Assembly (NCBI RefSeq): GCF_003228315.1
Contig: NZ_CP029693.1
Coordinates: 3,232,001-3,296,000 of the forward strand
DNA length: 64,000 nt
Origin: Pseudomonas putida
GTDB lineage: Bacteria > Pseudomonadota > Gammaproteobacteria > Pseudomonadales > Pseudomonadaceae
Direction of reading: 5' to 3'
Shown: in pieces, positions 8,970 to 17,748 of the stretch
Position numbering within the stretch: position 1 is the stretch's first letter
Layout of the letters: every line of letters starts with the position of its first letter
The notes under the pieces: generated by a model
The model's database searches: none
Seen by the model: only the letters and a program-made list of their open reading frames with translations
What the model was told of the DNA's origin: nothing
Position numbers and translations under genes: made by a program

Positions 8970-10856
8970 TTAGAAGTTCACGCCGAAGCTGAGCGCAACG
9001 AAGTCGCGGTCATCCACGGTGGTGTACTTGCCGTCGAAGAAGTTGGTGTACGCCAGGCTTGCGGTGTAGGTGTTCTGGTACTCGGCGTCGACACCCAGGC
9101 TGACCGCCTTGCGGCCTTCCTCGAAGTTGCCGCCAGGGCCAGGGGAGTAACCTTCCACGTCGTGGGACCAGGCCACGTTCGGCTTGAGGTTCACACCGGC
9201 GAACACGTCGTTGTATTCCCAGATCGCACGAGCGCGATAACCCCAGGAAGTCGGTGTAGTGAAGCCTTCGTCGGTGCAATTGCGGCTGAGGTTGTTGGTC
9301 GGTGTACCTGGACCTGCACCGTTGATCGTGCTCTGGTTGAGCGCGATACAAGTGTTCTGGCCACCGGTCGCCGGCAGTTCGCCAGGACCGAATACCGGGT
9401 CACGGCCATAACGGACGTCGGAGGTGCTTTCCAGGCCGCCTACGTGGGTTACGCCCACTTCGCCCACCAGGGTCAGACGCTCGGCGCCCATGACCTGATC
9501 GAAGAAGTGCGTCAGGGTAGTCTGGAACTGGGTGACTTCCTTGCGGCGATAGCCGTGCAGATCCGAACCTGGTGGGGCGGAGAGCAACGACGCATTGGTC
9601 AGTGCGCCGCCCAGAGGACGTACACCGGCGAACAGAATGTCGGTGGTGTTGAGTTGTACCGGCGCGTTTGGACGGTAGCTGATCTCACCGCTCCACGCCG
9701 TGCCGGTAGGCAGGGTGGTGGAGAAGCTCAAGCCGTAGAGGCGGATGTCTTCCGGGTATTCGATGAAATAGCTCGAGTTACCCGCGACAATCAGCGGCGC
9801 CAACGCCTGCAACTGCGCCGGCAGAGCCCTTACCCCGGCAAAAGTCGATGCTGGAGCACCCGTGGCGCTGAAGACCGGCGCACGGCTGTGGTAGTTCATG
9901 AAGTAGGCACCGAACTCGGTGTCCAGCGGATCGAACATGTACTTGAGGGACGCGCCCCATTGGCCGCTATCCCGCGCATCGCGGTCCGGACCACGGCGCA
10001 CCAGCACACCTTCGTTGTCGACGTCGACACCCAAGCGGGTCAGAGTCGGCAGGGCCGCTGCCGGAATGGTCGAGCGTTTGTTCAACACGCGCAGGTTGCC
10101 ATCGCAACCGTCGGCGACGATGTCGGGCTGGGAGAAGAAGGTGCCGCAGTTGTCGACGACGGTCTGGTCCCATTCGAGCTGATAGAAGGCGTCGGCCGAC
10201 AGGTTGTCGGTCAGGCTCTGGGACACATAGAACATGTTGACCGGAATCAGGCCCTCCTTGATCTCGGCGCCTGGACGGCGGAACGCGGACACGTCGATCG
10301 GGTTGATCGAGTTGATACCGCCACCGATAAAGGTACTTTCACCCCAGCTGACGACCTGCTTGCCCAGTCGCACGGAACCGGGTTTATCGGCGATGGCATA
10401 GTTGTGATAAACGAAGGCGTCGAGAAGTTCGCTACCGGCGGACTTGGCGCCTTCCTTGCGGTTGTCGTCGCTGATGTCCTTGAATGGACGGCTTTCGTCC
10501 TTGAGTTCGAAGTCGTACCAGTATTTGCCACGGACGAAGACGCCGGTGTCGCCATACTTCAACTCAAGGTCATGGATGCCCTTGAAGATCTTCGAGAAGG
10601 TTTCACCGCTCTTGAAGTTCAGGTGACCGTCATCGGAAGTCTGGGACAGGCCACGGCCGCCGTTGTTGACACCGATGAGGTTCTTGTTGGCGTTCTCAGT
10701 AGACCAACTGGCACCGATCGACAGGGACGAGTCGAATTGACCTTCAATTTCTCCGATGTTGAAACTGACGCCGAATGCGGGTCCGGCGAGCGTAGAGGCA
10801 AGGCTGACGGCCAAGGGCAGTTTAGCCCGGCGCCAGAACTGGTTTACTGATGTCAT
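8970..10856 (-). CDS. DUF1302 outer-membrane beta-barrel protein
   Basis: 628 residues with an N-terminal signal peptide (LAVSLASTLAGPAFG) and many alternating, aromatic-rich strands. It ends in FVALSFGVNF, the terminal phenylalanine typical of Bam-assembled outer-membrane barrels. The DUF1302 family pairs with DUF1329, and the two genes here are 28 bases apart. It is likely the outer-membrane channel or docking partner of a lipid or fatty-acid uptake route feeding the acyl-CoA ligase upstream. The 337-base gap before it, holding palindromes, probably contains its own promoter. Confidence 0.87.
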   Translation of the reverse strand: MTSVNQFWRRAKLPLAVSLASTLAGPAFGVSFNIGEIEGQFDSSLSIGASWSTENANKNLIGVNNGGRGLSQTSDDGHLNFKSGETFSKIFKGIHDLELKYGDTGVFVRGKYWYDFELKDESRPFKDISDDNRKEGAKSAGSELLDAFVYHNYAIADKPGSVRLGKQVVSWGESTFIGGGINSINPIDVSAFRRPGAEIKEGLIPVNMFYVSQSLTDNLSADAFYQLEWDQTVVDNCGTFFSQPDIVADGCDGNLRVLNKRSTIPAAALPTLTRLGVDVDNEGVLVRRGPDRDARDSGQWGASLKYMFDPLDTEFGAYFMNYHSRAPVFSATGAPASTFAGVRALPAQLQALAPLIVAGNSSYFIEYPEDIRLYGLSFSTTLPTGTAWSGEISYRPNAPVQLNTTDILFAGVRPLGGALTNASLLSAPPGSDLHGYRRKEVTQFQTTLTHFFDQVMGAERLTLVGEVGVTHVGGLESTSDVRYGRDPVFGPGELPATGGQNTCIALNQSTINGAGPGTPTNNLSRNCTDEGFTTPTSWGYRARAIWEYNDVFAGVNLKPNVAWSHDVEGYSPGPGGNFEEGRKAVSLGVDAEYQNTYTASLAYTNFFDGKYTTVDDRDFVALSFGVNF

Positions 10857-11193
10857 CGACGCTTCTCCATGTGCATTTTATTGTTATGGCAGTGAGCACT
10901 TTTAAAAACGCTTGGAGGACAGGGAGCCAAGGCATCCCAAAGTCATTCCAAAGTTGCATCGCCCCGGTTTGTGCGTTTGCTCCGTTCTTAAAAATCCTTG
11001 AGCGGACTATAGCCAGCAGGTAGTAGTGCTTGATCCCTCTAAAGTGTGATTTGCACCTGCCAGGCACTCTGGAACAGTCCTTTGCCAGGCCGACACCCGT
11101 CGGCACGGCAAGGATGGCTGAAAATACGGATTTGACAAGCCAAGCGCTTGCTTGGTGGGGCTGGCGCGCCCTTTCGGGCACGCCGCGGGAGGA
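10857..11193. promoter_or_regulatory. Intergenic control region upstream of DUF1302
   Basis: 337 bases without a gene, between the stop of the acyl-CoA ligase and the start of DUF1302. Two features stand out. A hairpin or dyad at 11083-11110 has core GCCGAC-ACCC-GTCGGC and an outer TGCC/GGCA. A perfect ten-base palindrome CAAGCGCTTG lies at 11141-11150 and resembles TetR-type operators. No confident sigma-70 promoter or intrinsic terminator was seen. The region probably holds the DUF1302-DUF1329 promoter and regulator sites. Confidence 0.45.
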
Positions 11194-12876
11194 TTAAAGC
11201 GTCGAGAGGAAGGTGCTGTTGGTGGCTTGCCATTCGCTGATGTCGAGGCGAATTTTCTTCTTGTCGAGCTTGCCGACACTGGTCTTGGGAATTTCAGTAA
11301 CAAGGGCAATCTGACTCGGGATCGCCCATTTGCTCAGGTGTCCCAACTCCACGAAAGGCTTGAGATGTTCCTTGAGTTCCCGGGCCCCGACCACATGGCC
11401 TTCACGCACGACCAGCAAGGCAAACGGGCGCTCGCCCCACTGTGGATCGGCAATTCCCACCACTGCTACTTCGCGTACCGCCACGTGTCGACTGATCAGG
11501 TCTTCGAGGTCCAGAGAGGAGATCCATTCACCCCCCGTCTTGATCACGTCCTTGATCCGGTCGCGAATATCGATCACACCCATGCTGTCCAGCGTGGCGA
11601 CGTCACCGGTGTGCAGCCATCCGCCCGCCCAGAGCTCAGCGCCTTTCTGCGGTTCGTTGAAATAACCCTCGGTAAGCCACGGCGCACGCAGCACCAGTTC
11701 GCCCTGGGTCTCGCCATCCGCCGGAAGGAAATTGCCGTCGGTATCGACGATTGCAGCCTCCACCAATGGTCCCGGTACGCCAGCCTTGATCCGGTAGGTG
11801 GTGCGCTCGTCTTCGCTGCCGGCCATCAATTCGTCGTTGAGGTGCGCGCACGAGACCAGCGGCCCGGTTTCCGACATGCCGTAAGCCGCCGTCAGCTGAA
11901 TGCCCTTGGCCTTGGCCGCTTCGTAGAGCGCACGATTGAGCGCACTGCCGCCAATGACGATTTTCCAGCCGCCGAAATCGATGTTTTGCGCCGCCTTGGC
12001 GTTGAGGACCATTTGCAGGATGGTCGGCACGCAGTGGGAAAACGAGACCTTCTCCTTGCGCCACAACTCGACCAGGAACTCCGGATCGTAGCGCCCCGGA
12101 TAAACCTGCTTGAGCCCCAGCATGGTCGCCACATACGGCAGCCCCCAGGCATGCACGTGGAACATCGGGGTGATCGGCATGTACACGTCATTGGTGCCGA
12201 GCAGGCGCACGCTGTCGATGGCGCCCATGATGGTCGACACGCCCATCGTATGCAGGACCAGTTGCCGATGGGTGAAGTACACACCCTTGGGATTACCGGT
12301 GGTGCCCGTGGTGTAGAAAGTGGTTGCGACCGAATTTTCGTCGAAGTCCTGAAAGTCGTACTGCGGGCTCGCGGCGGCCAGCAACTGCTCGTACTCGCCG
12401 ATCAGGTTCGGCAGGTCGGCGGTCTTTTCCGGCAGGTCGGTCAGCAGCAGGGTTTTCTCGACCGTGGTCAGGTGCCCTGCAATTGCCTTGTACAGGCCCA
12501 CGAACTCGCTGTTGACCAGCACGTAGCGGTCCTCGGCGTGATTCATGGTGTAGAGGATCTGCTCCGGTGACAGGCGCACATTGATGGTGTGGATCACTGC
12601 ACCAATCATCGGAATGGCGAACATGCACTCCAGATAGCGATGGCTGTCCCAATCCATGACCGCGACCGTGTCCCCGGGTTTGACCCCGGCCGCCGTCAGC
12701 ACATTGGCCAGGCGCGCGACACGTTCGATCAGTGTCGGATAGCTGTAGCGCAACTGGTCGCGGTAAACGATTTCGCGGGTTTTCTCATATCGTGTCCCGG
12801 ACATCAGCAACCGTTTGATCAGCAGCGGATACTGGTAAGCGCCTTCGGCTGGGGGGATAACACGTGTCTGCAACAT
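11194..12876 (-). CDS. alkK: Medium-chain fatty acid--CoA ligase (AlkK type)
   Basis: 560-residue AMP-forming acyl-CoA synthetase of the ANL superfamily. It adenylates a free fatty acid and transfers it to CoA. The P-loop-like motif reads TTGTTGNPKGVYFTHR, the A5-type motif AAYGMSETGPLV, the A7 motif LHTGDVA and the hinge/lysine region VGKLDKKKIR. It resembles the AlkK proteins of P. oleovorans and P. putida. The ATG at 12876 (MLQTRVIPP) has a GGGG ribosome site just upstream and is chosen over the longer frame to 12918. It leads the set alkK-DUF1302-DUF1329. Chain-length preference cannot be read from sequence. Confidence 0.85.
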   Translation of the reverse strand: MLQTRVIPPAEGAYQYPLLIKRLLMSGTRYEKTREIVYRDQLRYSYPTLIERVARLANVLTAAGVKPGDTVAVMDWDSHRYLECMFAIPMIGAVIHTINVRLSPEQILYTMNHAEDRYVLVNSEFVGLYKAIAGHLTTVEKTLLLTDLPEKTADLPNLIGEYEQLLAAASPQYDFQDFDENSVATTFYTTGTTGNPKGVYFTHRQLVLHTMGVSTIMGAIDSVRLLGTNDVYMPITPMFHVHAWGLPYVATMLGLKQVYPGRYDPEFLVELWRKEKVSFSHCVPTILQMVLNAKAAQNIDFGGWKIVIGGSALNRALYEAAKAKGIQLTAAYGMSETGPLVSCAHLNDELMAGSEDERTTYRIKAGVPGPLVEAAIVDTDGNFLPADGETQGELVLRAPWLTEGYFNEPQKGAELWAGGWLHTGDVATLDSMGVIDIRDRIKDVIKTGGEWISSLDLEDLISRHVAVREVAVVGIADPQWGERPFALLVVREGHVVGARELKEHLKPFVELGHLSKWAIPSQIALVTEIPKTSVGKLDKKKIRLDISEWQATNSTFLSTL

Positions 12877-13017
12877 AAGAACCCCTTTTTCTGACTGCAC
12901 GGTCGTGGCTGAAAGCAAGCACTGTAGTGCGCCTTTTCGCCGGCCAAATCAGCCAAAGGAATGATTTGCAGAGCCGCATAAATGCTAGCCTTGCGCCATT
13001 ATCACTTACGTTTCAAA

Positions 13018-13029
13018 CACAACGTTGTG
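13018..13029. promoter_or_regulatory. Perfect 12-base palindrome, possible operator
   Basis: CACAACGTTGTG is a perfect palindrome in the divergent region between alkK and the glycosyltransferase. It sits about 140 bases upstream of alkK and just ahead of a possible start (13042) of the glycosyltransferase. The protein that would bind it is unknown. Confidence 0.35.
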
Positions 13030-13152
13030 ATGGATGGCACAATGTCTTTCGTGCGAGCCTATGTATCCTTTGCGAAACAATGGCCCATCGACCTGTCAGC
13101 CGTCTGGTTTCAAGGCATTTCTCGTCAACAGCGATCGGTACTGCAAACCACA

Positions 13153-14046
13153 ATGAACGATAACGCGACACCTCTTGCCGGTTCCGCCAAATCGCAAGCG
13201 CCCCTGGTTTCCATCGTGGCGCCTTGCTACAACGCGGAAAAGTATCTGGAGGAGGCCATCCAAAGCATCTTTGCCCAGGACTATCCGAACTTCGAAGTGA
13301 TCATTGTCGACGATGGGTCGAGCGACAACAGCGTCGCCATGCTCAAGCAACTGCAGAAAACCCATGACTTCCAGCTCTACACGCAACCCAACCAGGGGGT
13401 CAGTGCGGCGCTCAATCATGGTTTGCAGTATGCCAAGGGAGAATACGTCTCGACGCCCGATCTGGACGACATCATGCTCCCGCAGTCACTGCGCATAAGA
13501 GCCGATTACCTGGATAAACATCCGAATGTCGGCTGCGTGGGCGCACTGATCATTTACATGGACAGCGATGGCAAGACCATCAAGCAGCAACAGCGCGACA
13601 AGATCCATGTGTATGACTTCGATCAGATTTTAAGCGGAGCCATCGTAATCGGTGCACCCGCCGCGCTCTATCGCATGAGTGCGATGCGCAGTGCCGGTTT
13701 CTACGCACCGCACCTGCGGGTCCAGGACTTCCAGATGACCTTGCGCATTGCCCGGCTCGGTTACGAAATCCATGAATTGCCGGTCTGTGTGACCCGCTAT
13801 CGGCGGCACGCCAATAACCTGTCGAAAAAGTACAAAGTGCTGCTCCAGGCGGACCTTGAGGCCATCGAGCCGTACATGAGTCATCCTGCCTATCAGAGTG
13901 CCCGTGCCCATCTGGTGAACAAGGCCCTTAAGTACGCGGTTGTCGAAGACAAGAAAGAGGCCTGGAAACTGCTGCGCTCCATCCCCTGGCGCCACATGAA
14001 CGGAACCACCTTCAGGCGTTTCAAGCGACTAGTCCTGAAACGTTAG
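13153..14046 (+). CDS. Family 2 glycosyltransferase
   Basis: 297-residue GT-A-fold transferase that should move a sugar from a nucleotide-sugar donor to a cell-surface glycan. It shows [30 protein letters not shown] and the acidic TPDLDDIML motif that stands in for DxD. There is no membrane helix. The start is uncertain: ATG 13153 begins close to the conserved domain, but the frame is open to 12982 with another ATG at 13042. It is followed 47 bases on by an O-acetyltransferase, and the two make a small surface-glycan module. Acceptor and sugar are unknown. Confidence 0.8.
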   Translation: MNDNATPLAGSAKSQAPLVSIVAPCYNAEKYLEEAIQSIFAQDYPNFEVIIVDDGSSDNSVAMLKQLQKTHDFQLYTQPNQGVSAALNHGLQYAKGEYVSTPDLDDIMLPQSLRIRADYLDKHPNVGCVGALIIYMDSDGKTIKQQQRDKIHVYDFDQILSGAIVIGAPAALYRMSAMRSAGFYAPHLRVQDFQMTLRIARLGYEIHELPVCVTRYRRHANNLSKKYKVLLQADLEAIEPYMSHPAYQSARAHLVNKALKYAVVEDKKEAWKLLRSIPWRHMNGTTFRRFKRLVLKR

Positions 14047-14093
14047 ATACGCCCGCTGACCGCTCTCTTTTCCCCCGTTTTCCAGGCTTGCCA

Positions 14094-14732
14094 ATGAAAT
14101 TCCTAGAAAAACTCAAAGAACGAAAAACCAGAAAACATCTCAAGCGCCTGGAAAAACTGCAAAGGGCACCGGAAAAAATCCGCTTGCGCTACCCCCGCTA
14201 CGAGATCGGTGTGGGCACCTATGGCATCCCGGAGGTCATGGAGTTCGGTGACGATACGATTCTGAAAGTCGGCTCCTACACTTCGATCGCCGAAGGCGTA
14301 AAGATCCTGTTGGGCGGCGGGCATCGCACCGACTGGGTCAGCACCTACCCCTTTCCCCTGATGATTGATGAAGCCCGGGACATTCCCGGCGCCAGCCCGA
14401 CCAAGGGCGATGTGGTAATCGGCAGCGATTGCTGGATCTGCGCCGACGTCATGATCCTGTCCGGCGTGACTATCGGCCATGGTGCCGTCGTGGCGGCAGG
14501 TGCCGTCGTGACCCGCGACGTCGAGCCCTACGCAATCGTCGGCGGCAACCCCTGCCGCCACATCCGCTGGCGCTTTGAAGAAGACGTGCGCCGTGAGTTG
14601 CTGGCATGCGCGTGGTGGGACTGGCCCATGGAAGAGGTCAAGGTCGCGTCGCGGATTTTATGCAGCAGCGATATGGAGGGCTTTCTGGAGTACGCCCGCC
14701 AGCGTCAGGCGTCGAAGGCCGTCGCCCACTGA
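14094..14732 (+). CDS. CatB-type hexapeptide O-acetyltransferase
   Basis: 212-residue left-handed beta-helix acyltransferase of the xenobiotic/CatB group. It uses acetyl-CoA. Hexapeptide turns are visible ([19 protein letters not shown], then [17 protein letters not shown]), followed by [16 protein letters not shown] and a tryptophan-rich C terminus. GGGHRTDW contains the likely catalytic histidine. The first 40 residues are very lysine/arginine rich, which is unusual and could be a membrane-contact helix. The start ATG 14094 has AGG seven bases upstream. Being paired with the glycosyltransferase suggests acetylation of a glycan or LPS sugar rather than drug resistance. Confidence 0.82.
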   Translation: MKFLEKLKERKTRKHLKRLEKLQRAPEKIRLRYPRYEIGVGTYGIPEVMEFGDDTILKVGSYTSIAEGVKILLGGGHRTDWVSTYPFPLMIDEARDIPGASPTKGDVVIGSDCWICADVMILSGVTIGHGAVVAAGAVVTRDVEPYAIVGGNPCRHIRWRFEEDVRRELLACAWWDWPMEEVKVASRILCSSDMEGFLEYARQRQASKAVAH

Positions 14733-14776
14733 TCGTGTGGCTGCGACGGGATACGCCGCAGCCATTTCAACCAGAC

Positions 14777-15406
14777 TCAATGCATCTCGGTAAACGCGAG
14801 CTTCACACCGATGGCGATCAACACCGCACCCATGGTCCGGTCAAACCAGTGCCCCATTCGAGCAAAACCTGCGCGCACGCGCTGCTGGCTGAACAGCATC
14901 GCCACCAGGCAAAACCAGGTTGCCGTCGCTGCCGCGAGGTAGATCCCGTAACCGGCCTGCACCATCAGCGGGGTGTGCGGGTTGATGACCACGGTGAACA
15001 ACGACAGGAAGAACAGCGTGGCCTTCGGGTTGAGACCGTTGGTCACGAAGCCTGCGGTGAAGGCGCCGCGCGCCGTACGCTCACCCGCCTCTTTGTGCAG
15101 ATTGTCCGCCACCGGCTTGGCCGGCTGTGCACGCAATGCCTTGAAGCCGATGTACAGCAGGTAAGCGGCGGCGGCCCATTTGAGCGCGTTGAACAGCATG
15201 ATCGATTGCGACACGATCAGACCGATACCCAGCAGCGAATACCCCACATGCAGGAAAATCGCCGTACCAACGCCCAGTGCCGTCCAGGTGCCGGCTCGAC
15301 GCCCATGGGTCACGCTTTCACGCACCACCACGGCAAAATCCGGGCCCGGGCTGGCCACCGCCAGCAGGTGAATCAGGGCAACGGTCAAGAATTCTGTCCA
15401 ATACAT
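14777..15406 (-). CDS. LysE/RhtB family amino-acid exporter
   Basis: 209-residue inner-membrane protein with five or six hydrophobic helices. The signature is SPGPDFAVVVRESVTHGRRAG near residues 20-38, typical of RhtB-type exporters of homoserine, threonine or lysine. The late ALGVGTAIF and GLNPKATLFFLSLF segments are also family hallmarks. The substrate cannot be told from sequence. The gene stands alone, convergent with the acetyltransferase and divergent from the hydroxyacid dehydrogenase. Confidence 0.88.
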   Translation of the reverse strand: MYWTEFLTVALIHLLAVASPGPDFAVVVRESVTHGRRAGTWTALGVGTAIFLHVGYSLLGIGLIVSQSIMLFNALKWAAAAYLLYIGFKALRAQPAKPVADNLHKEAGERTARGAFTAGFVTNGLNPKATLFFLSLFTVVINPHTPLMVQAGYGIYLAAATATWFCLVAMLFSQQRVRAGFARMGHWFDRTMGAVLIAIGVKLAFTEMH

Positions 15407-15497
15407 GAGGGCTCCTTCAGGCCAAGCGTAACTATTTATTTCATCTGATAGGCTGGGCAGATTACGCCTTCAGTCCATTGCACAAAAGGTACAGTTG

Positions 15498-16463
15498 ATG
15501 ACGAACAACCGCCGCGCCGTTTTCCTCGATCACCCGTCCCTGGATCTTGGCGATCTGGATCTCGACCCACTGCGCGGGTGCTTCAGCGAATTGAAGTTAT
15601 TCGCCCAGACACTGCCCGATCAGGTGATCGAACACCTCAAGGGCGCCACCGTCGCCATCACCAACAAGATCATGATCGACGCTGCCGCCATTGCCGCCAG
15701 CCCTGATCTGAAGCTGATCCTGATCACCGCCACCGGCACCAACAACGTCGACCTCGCCGCCGCCCGCGCCCATGGCATCACCGTGTGCAACTGCCAGGGC
15801 TATGGCACACCGTCCGTGGCGCAACACACCATCATGCTGTTGCTCAACCTGGCAACACGCCTGGGCGACTATCAGAAAGCTGTCGGTGAAGGTCGCTGGC
15901 AGCAAGCCAAACAGTTCTGCCTGCTCGACTACCCGATCGTCGAACTGGAGGGCAAAACCCTGGGCCTGCTGGGCCACGGAGAACTGGGCGGCGCCGTCGC
16001 GCGACTGGCAGAAGCGTTCGGCATGCGCGTATTGCTGGGTCAGATTCCGGGGCGCCCTGCCCGACCCGACCGCCTGCCGCTGGATCAATTGCTGCCGCAG
16101 ATCGATGCGCTGACCCTGCACTGCCCCCTCAACGAACACACCCGGCACTTCATCGGCGCCCGTGAACTGGCCTCGATGAAACCCGGTGCATTCGTGGTCA
16201 ACACCGCCCGTGGCGGCCTGATCGATGAGCAAGCGCTGGCCGATGCCTTGCGCAACGGTCACCTGGGCGGCGCCGCCACCGACGTGCTGAGCGTGGAGCC
16301 TCCGGTCAACGGCAATCCGTTGCTGGCCAACGACATCCCGCGCCTGATCGTCACCCCGCACAACGCCTGGGGCAGCCGCGAAGCTCGCCAGCGGATCGTG
16401 GGCCAGGTCACCGAAAACGCCTTGGGCTATTTCAGCGGTAAGGCATTGCGAGTCGTCAGTTGA
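15498..16463 (+). CDS. D-isomer-specific 2-hydroxyacid dehydrogenase
   Basis: 321-residue NAD(P)-dependent dehydrogenase that interconverts 2-keto acids and D-2-hydroxy acids (glyoxylate/hydroxypyruvate reductase-like). The Rossmann motif is LGLLGHGELGGAVA. The catalytic triad is seen as Arg in NTARGGLIDE, Glu in VLSVEPP and His in VTPHNAWGS. A TTG codon lies directly ahead of ATG 15498; the ATG is used. It lies 33 bases before rsmC on the same strand, so the two may be cotranscribed although their functions differ. Confidence 0.9.
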   Translation: MTNNRRAVFLDHPSLDLGDLDLDPLRGCFSELKLFAQTLPDQVIEHLKGATVAITNKIMIDAAAIAASPDLKLILITATGTNNVDLAAARAHGITVCNCQGYGTPSVAQHTIMLLLNLATRLGDYQKAVGEGRWQQAKQFCLLDYPIVELEGKTLGLLGHGELGGAVARLAEAFGMRVLLGQIPGRPARPDRLPLDQLLPQIDALTLHCPLNEHTRHFIGARELASMKPGAFVVNTARGGLIDEQALADALRNGHLGGAATDVLSVEPPVNGNPLLANDIPRLIVTPHNAWGSREARQRIVGQVTENALGYFSGKALRVVS

Positions 16464-16496
16464 TAAACTGCGGCACTTTTTTTCACAGGAGCAGTT

Positions 16497-17495
16497 ATGG
16501 ATCCGCGCAGTGAAGTACTGCTTCGTCAGGCTGAATTATTCCAGGGCGCCGTGCTGCTCGCCGGCTTGCCCGCCGATGACTTGCTCGGCCGCCTGCCCGC
16601 CGCGCGCGGTTGGTGCTGGCATGCCGGCGACCAGGCCGCGCTGGATGCACGCTTTGAAGGGCGTAGCGATTTTGGTGTGAACGTGCCGGCATTCGAATTT
16701 GAAGCCGCCGTAGTGTTTCTGCCCAAGGCCAAGGATCTGACCGACTACATCCTCAACGCCGTCGCCTCGCGACTGGAAGGTCGCGAGGTGTTTCTGGTCG
16801 GGGAGAAAAAAAGCGGCATCGAAGGCGCAGCCAAGCAACTGAACCCGTTCGGCAAGCCGCGCAAGCTCGACAGCGCACGTCATTGCCAGCTCTGGCAGGT
16901 CACCGTGGCCAATGCTCCGCCAGCCAAACCGCTGGAAAGCCTGGCCCAGGAATACGAACTGCCACTGGCCGAAGGCCCGCTCAAGGTCATCAGCCTGCCG
17001 GGCGTGTTCAGCCATGGCCGACTGGATCGCGGCAGCGCGCTGTTGCTGGAGCATCTGGACAAACTGCCGGGCGGGCACTTGCTGGACTTCGGCTGTGGAG
17101 CCGGCGTGTTGGGCGCTGCGGTAAAACGTCGCTACCCACACAATCAGGTGACGATGCTGGATGTCGACGCATTTGCCGCCGCCAGCAGCCGTTTGACCCT
17201 GGCAGCCAACGGCCTGGAAGCCGAGGTGATCACCGGTGATGGCATCGACGCCGCCCCCATGGGTTTGAGTGCGATCCTGAGCAATCCGCCGTTCCATGTC
17301 GGGGTTCACACCGACTATTACGCGACGGAGAACTTGCTGCGAAAAGCGGCCAAACATCTGAAAAACGGCGGCGAACTTCGCCTGGTTGCCAACAGCTTCC
17401 TGAAGTACCAGCCGTTGATCGAAGAGCATCTGGGCCCGTGCGCAATCAAGGCCGAAGGACAGGGCTTTCGAATCTACCGGGCCAAGCGCGGGTAG
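16497..17495 (+). CDS. rsmC: 16S rRNA (guanine-1207-N2)-methyltransferase RsmC
   Basis: 332 residues in two domains: a degenerate methyltransferase-like N-terminal half and an active C-terminal half. The SAM motif [13 protein letters not shown] and the catalytic NPPF ([12 protein letters not shown]) are in the second half, as expected for RsmC. It methylates G1207 of 16S rRNA on the 30S subunit. A GGAG-type ribosome site precedes ATG 16497. Confidence 0.93.
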   Translation: MDPRSEVLLRQAELFQGAVLLAGLPADDLLGRLPAARGWCWHAGDQAALDARFEGRSDFGVNVPAFEFEAAVVFLPKAKDLTDYILNAVASRLEGREVFLVGEKKSGIEGAAKQLNPFGKPRKLDSARHCQLWQVTVANAPPAKPLESLAQEYELPLAEGPLKVISLPGVFSHGRLDRGSALLLEHLDKLPGGHLLDFGCGAGVLGAAVKRRYPHNQVTMLDVDAFAAASSRLTLAANGLEAEVITGDGIDAAPMGLSAILSNPPFHVGVHTDYYATENLLRKAAKHLKNGGELRLVANSFLKYQPLIEEHLGPCAIKAEGQGFRIYRAKRG

Positions 17496-17505
17496 AAATT
17501 TCTGC

Positions 17506-17534
17506 TTGCACGATGGGTTTTGCCTAGGCAGAAT
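17506..17534 (+). promoter_or_regulatory. Putative sigma-70 promoter of the riboswitch transcript
   Basis: TTGCAC at 17506-17511 is followed by a 17-base spacer and CAGAAT at 17529-17534. The start site would fall at about 17541, just ahead of the conserved riboswitch core. The -10 box is weak (four of six). Confidence 0.45.
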
Positions 17535-17540
17535 CCGCTC

Positions 17541-17735
17541 CGTCCTAGGGGAGTAGTCTCCCACGAGCGCCATGCTCGTCCGGCGTGCGTCAACATACTT
17601 GGTCCTCAGACCATGGCGCACGCGACCCAAGCGACCGCATCAGACGGATCGCAGGGTTTGACAAGACCTATGACACGAACACCTTACCCGGGGCGGGAAG
17701 GCTGTACGTGTCATAGCCGTGTCGACCCGCCCCTT
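17541..17735 (+). ncRNA. yybP-ykoY manganese riboswitch
   Basis: The leader has the family's conserved core: GGGGAGTAG at 17549-17557, CATGGCGCACGCG at 17611-17623, GACAAGACCTATGACA near 17660-17674, and the ACCTTACCCGGGGCGGGAAGGC hairpin at 17681-17702 (conserved bases ACC, CGG, GGGAAGG). An ATGACACG/CGTGTCAT stem (17670-17677 with 17707-17714) closes the last helix. GGGGCGGG of the core (17690-17697) can instead pair perfectly with CCCGCCCC (17726-17733) immediately before the ribosome site TTAGGA. That gives an expression platform acting on translation. Known members bind Mn2+ and turn on manganese exporters, which fits the gene that follows. Confidence 0.92.
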
Positions 17736-17748
17736 AGGAAAACCCCTG

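Noticed and set aside
8625-10850. Long plus-strand frame of 741 codons opposite DUF1302
   Set aside because: Antisense shadow of a real outer-membrane protein gene; no ribosome site or domain.
14094-14732. Chloramphenicol resistance gene (CatB)
   Set aside because: The family is broad; pairing with a glycosyltransferase points to a glycan acetyltransferase and no resistance context is seen.
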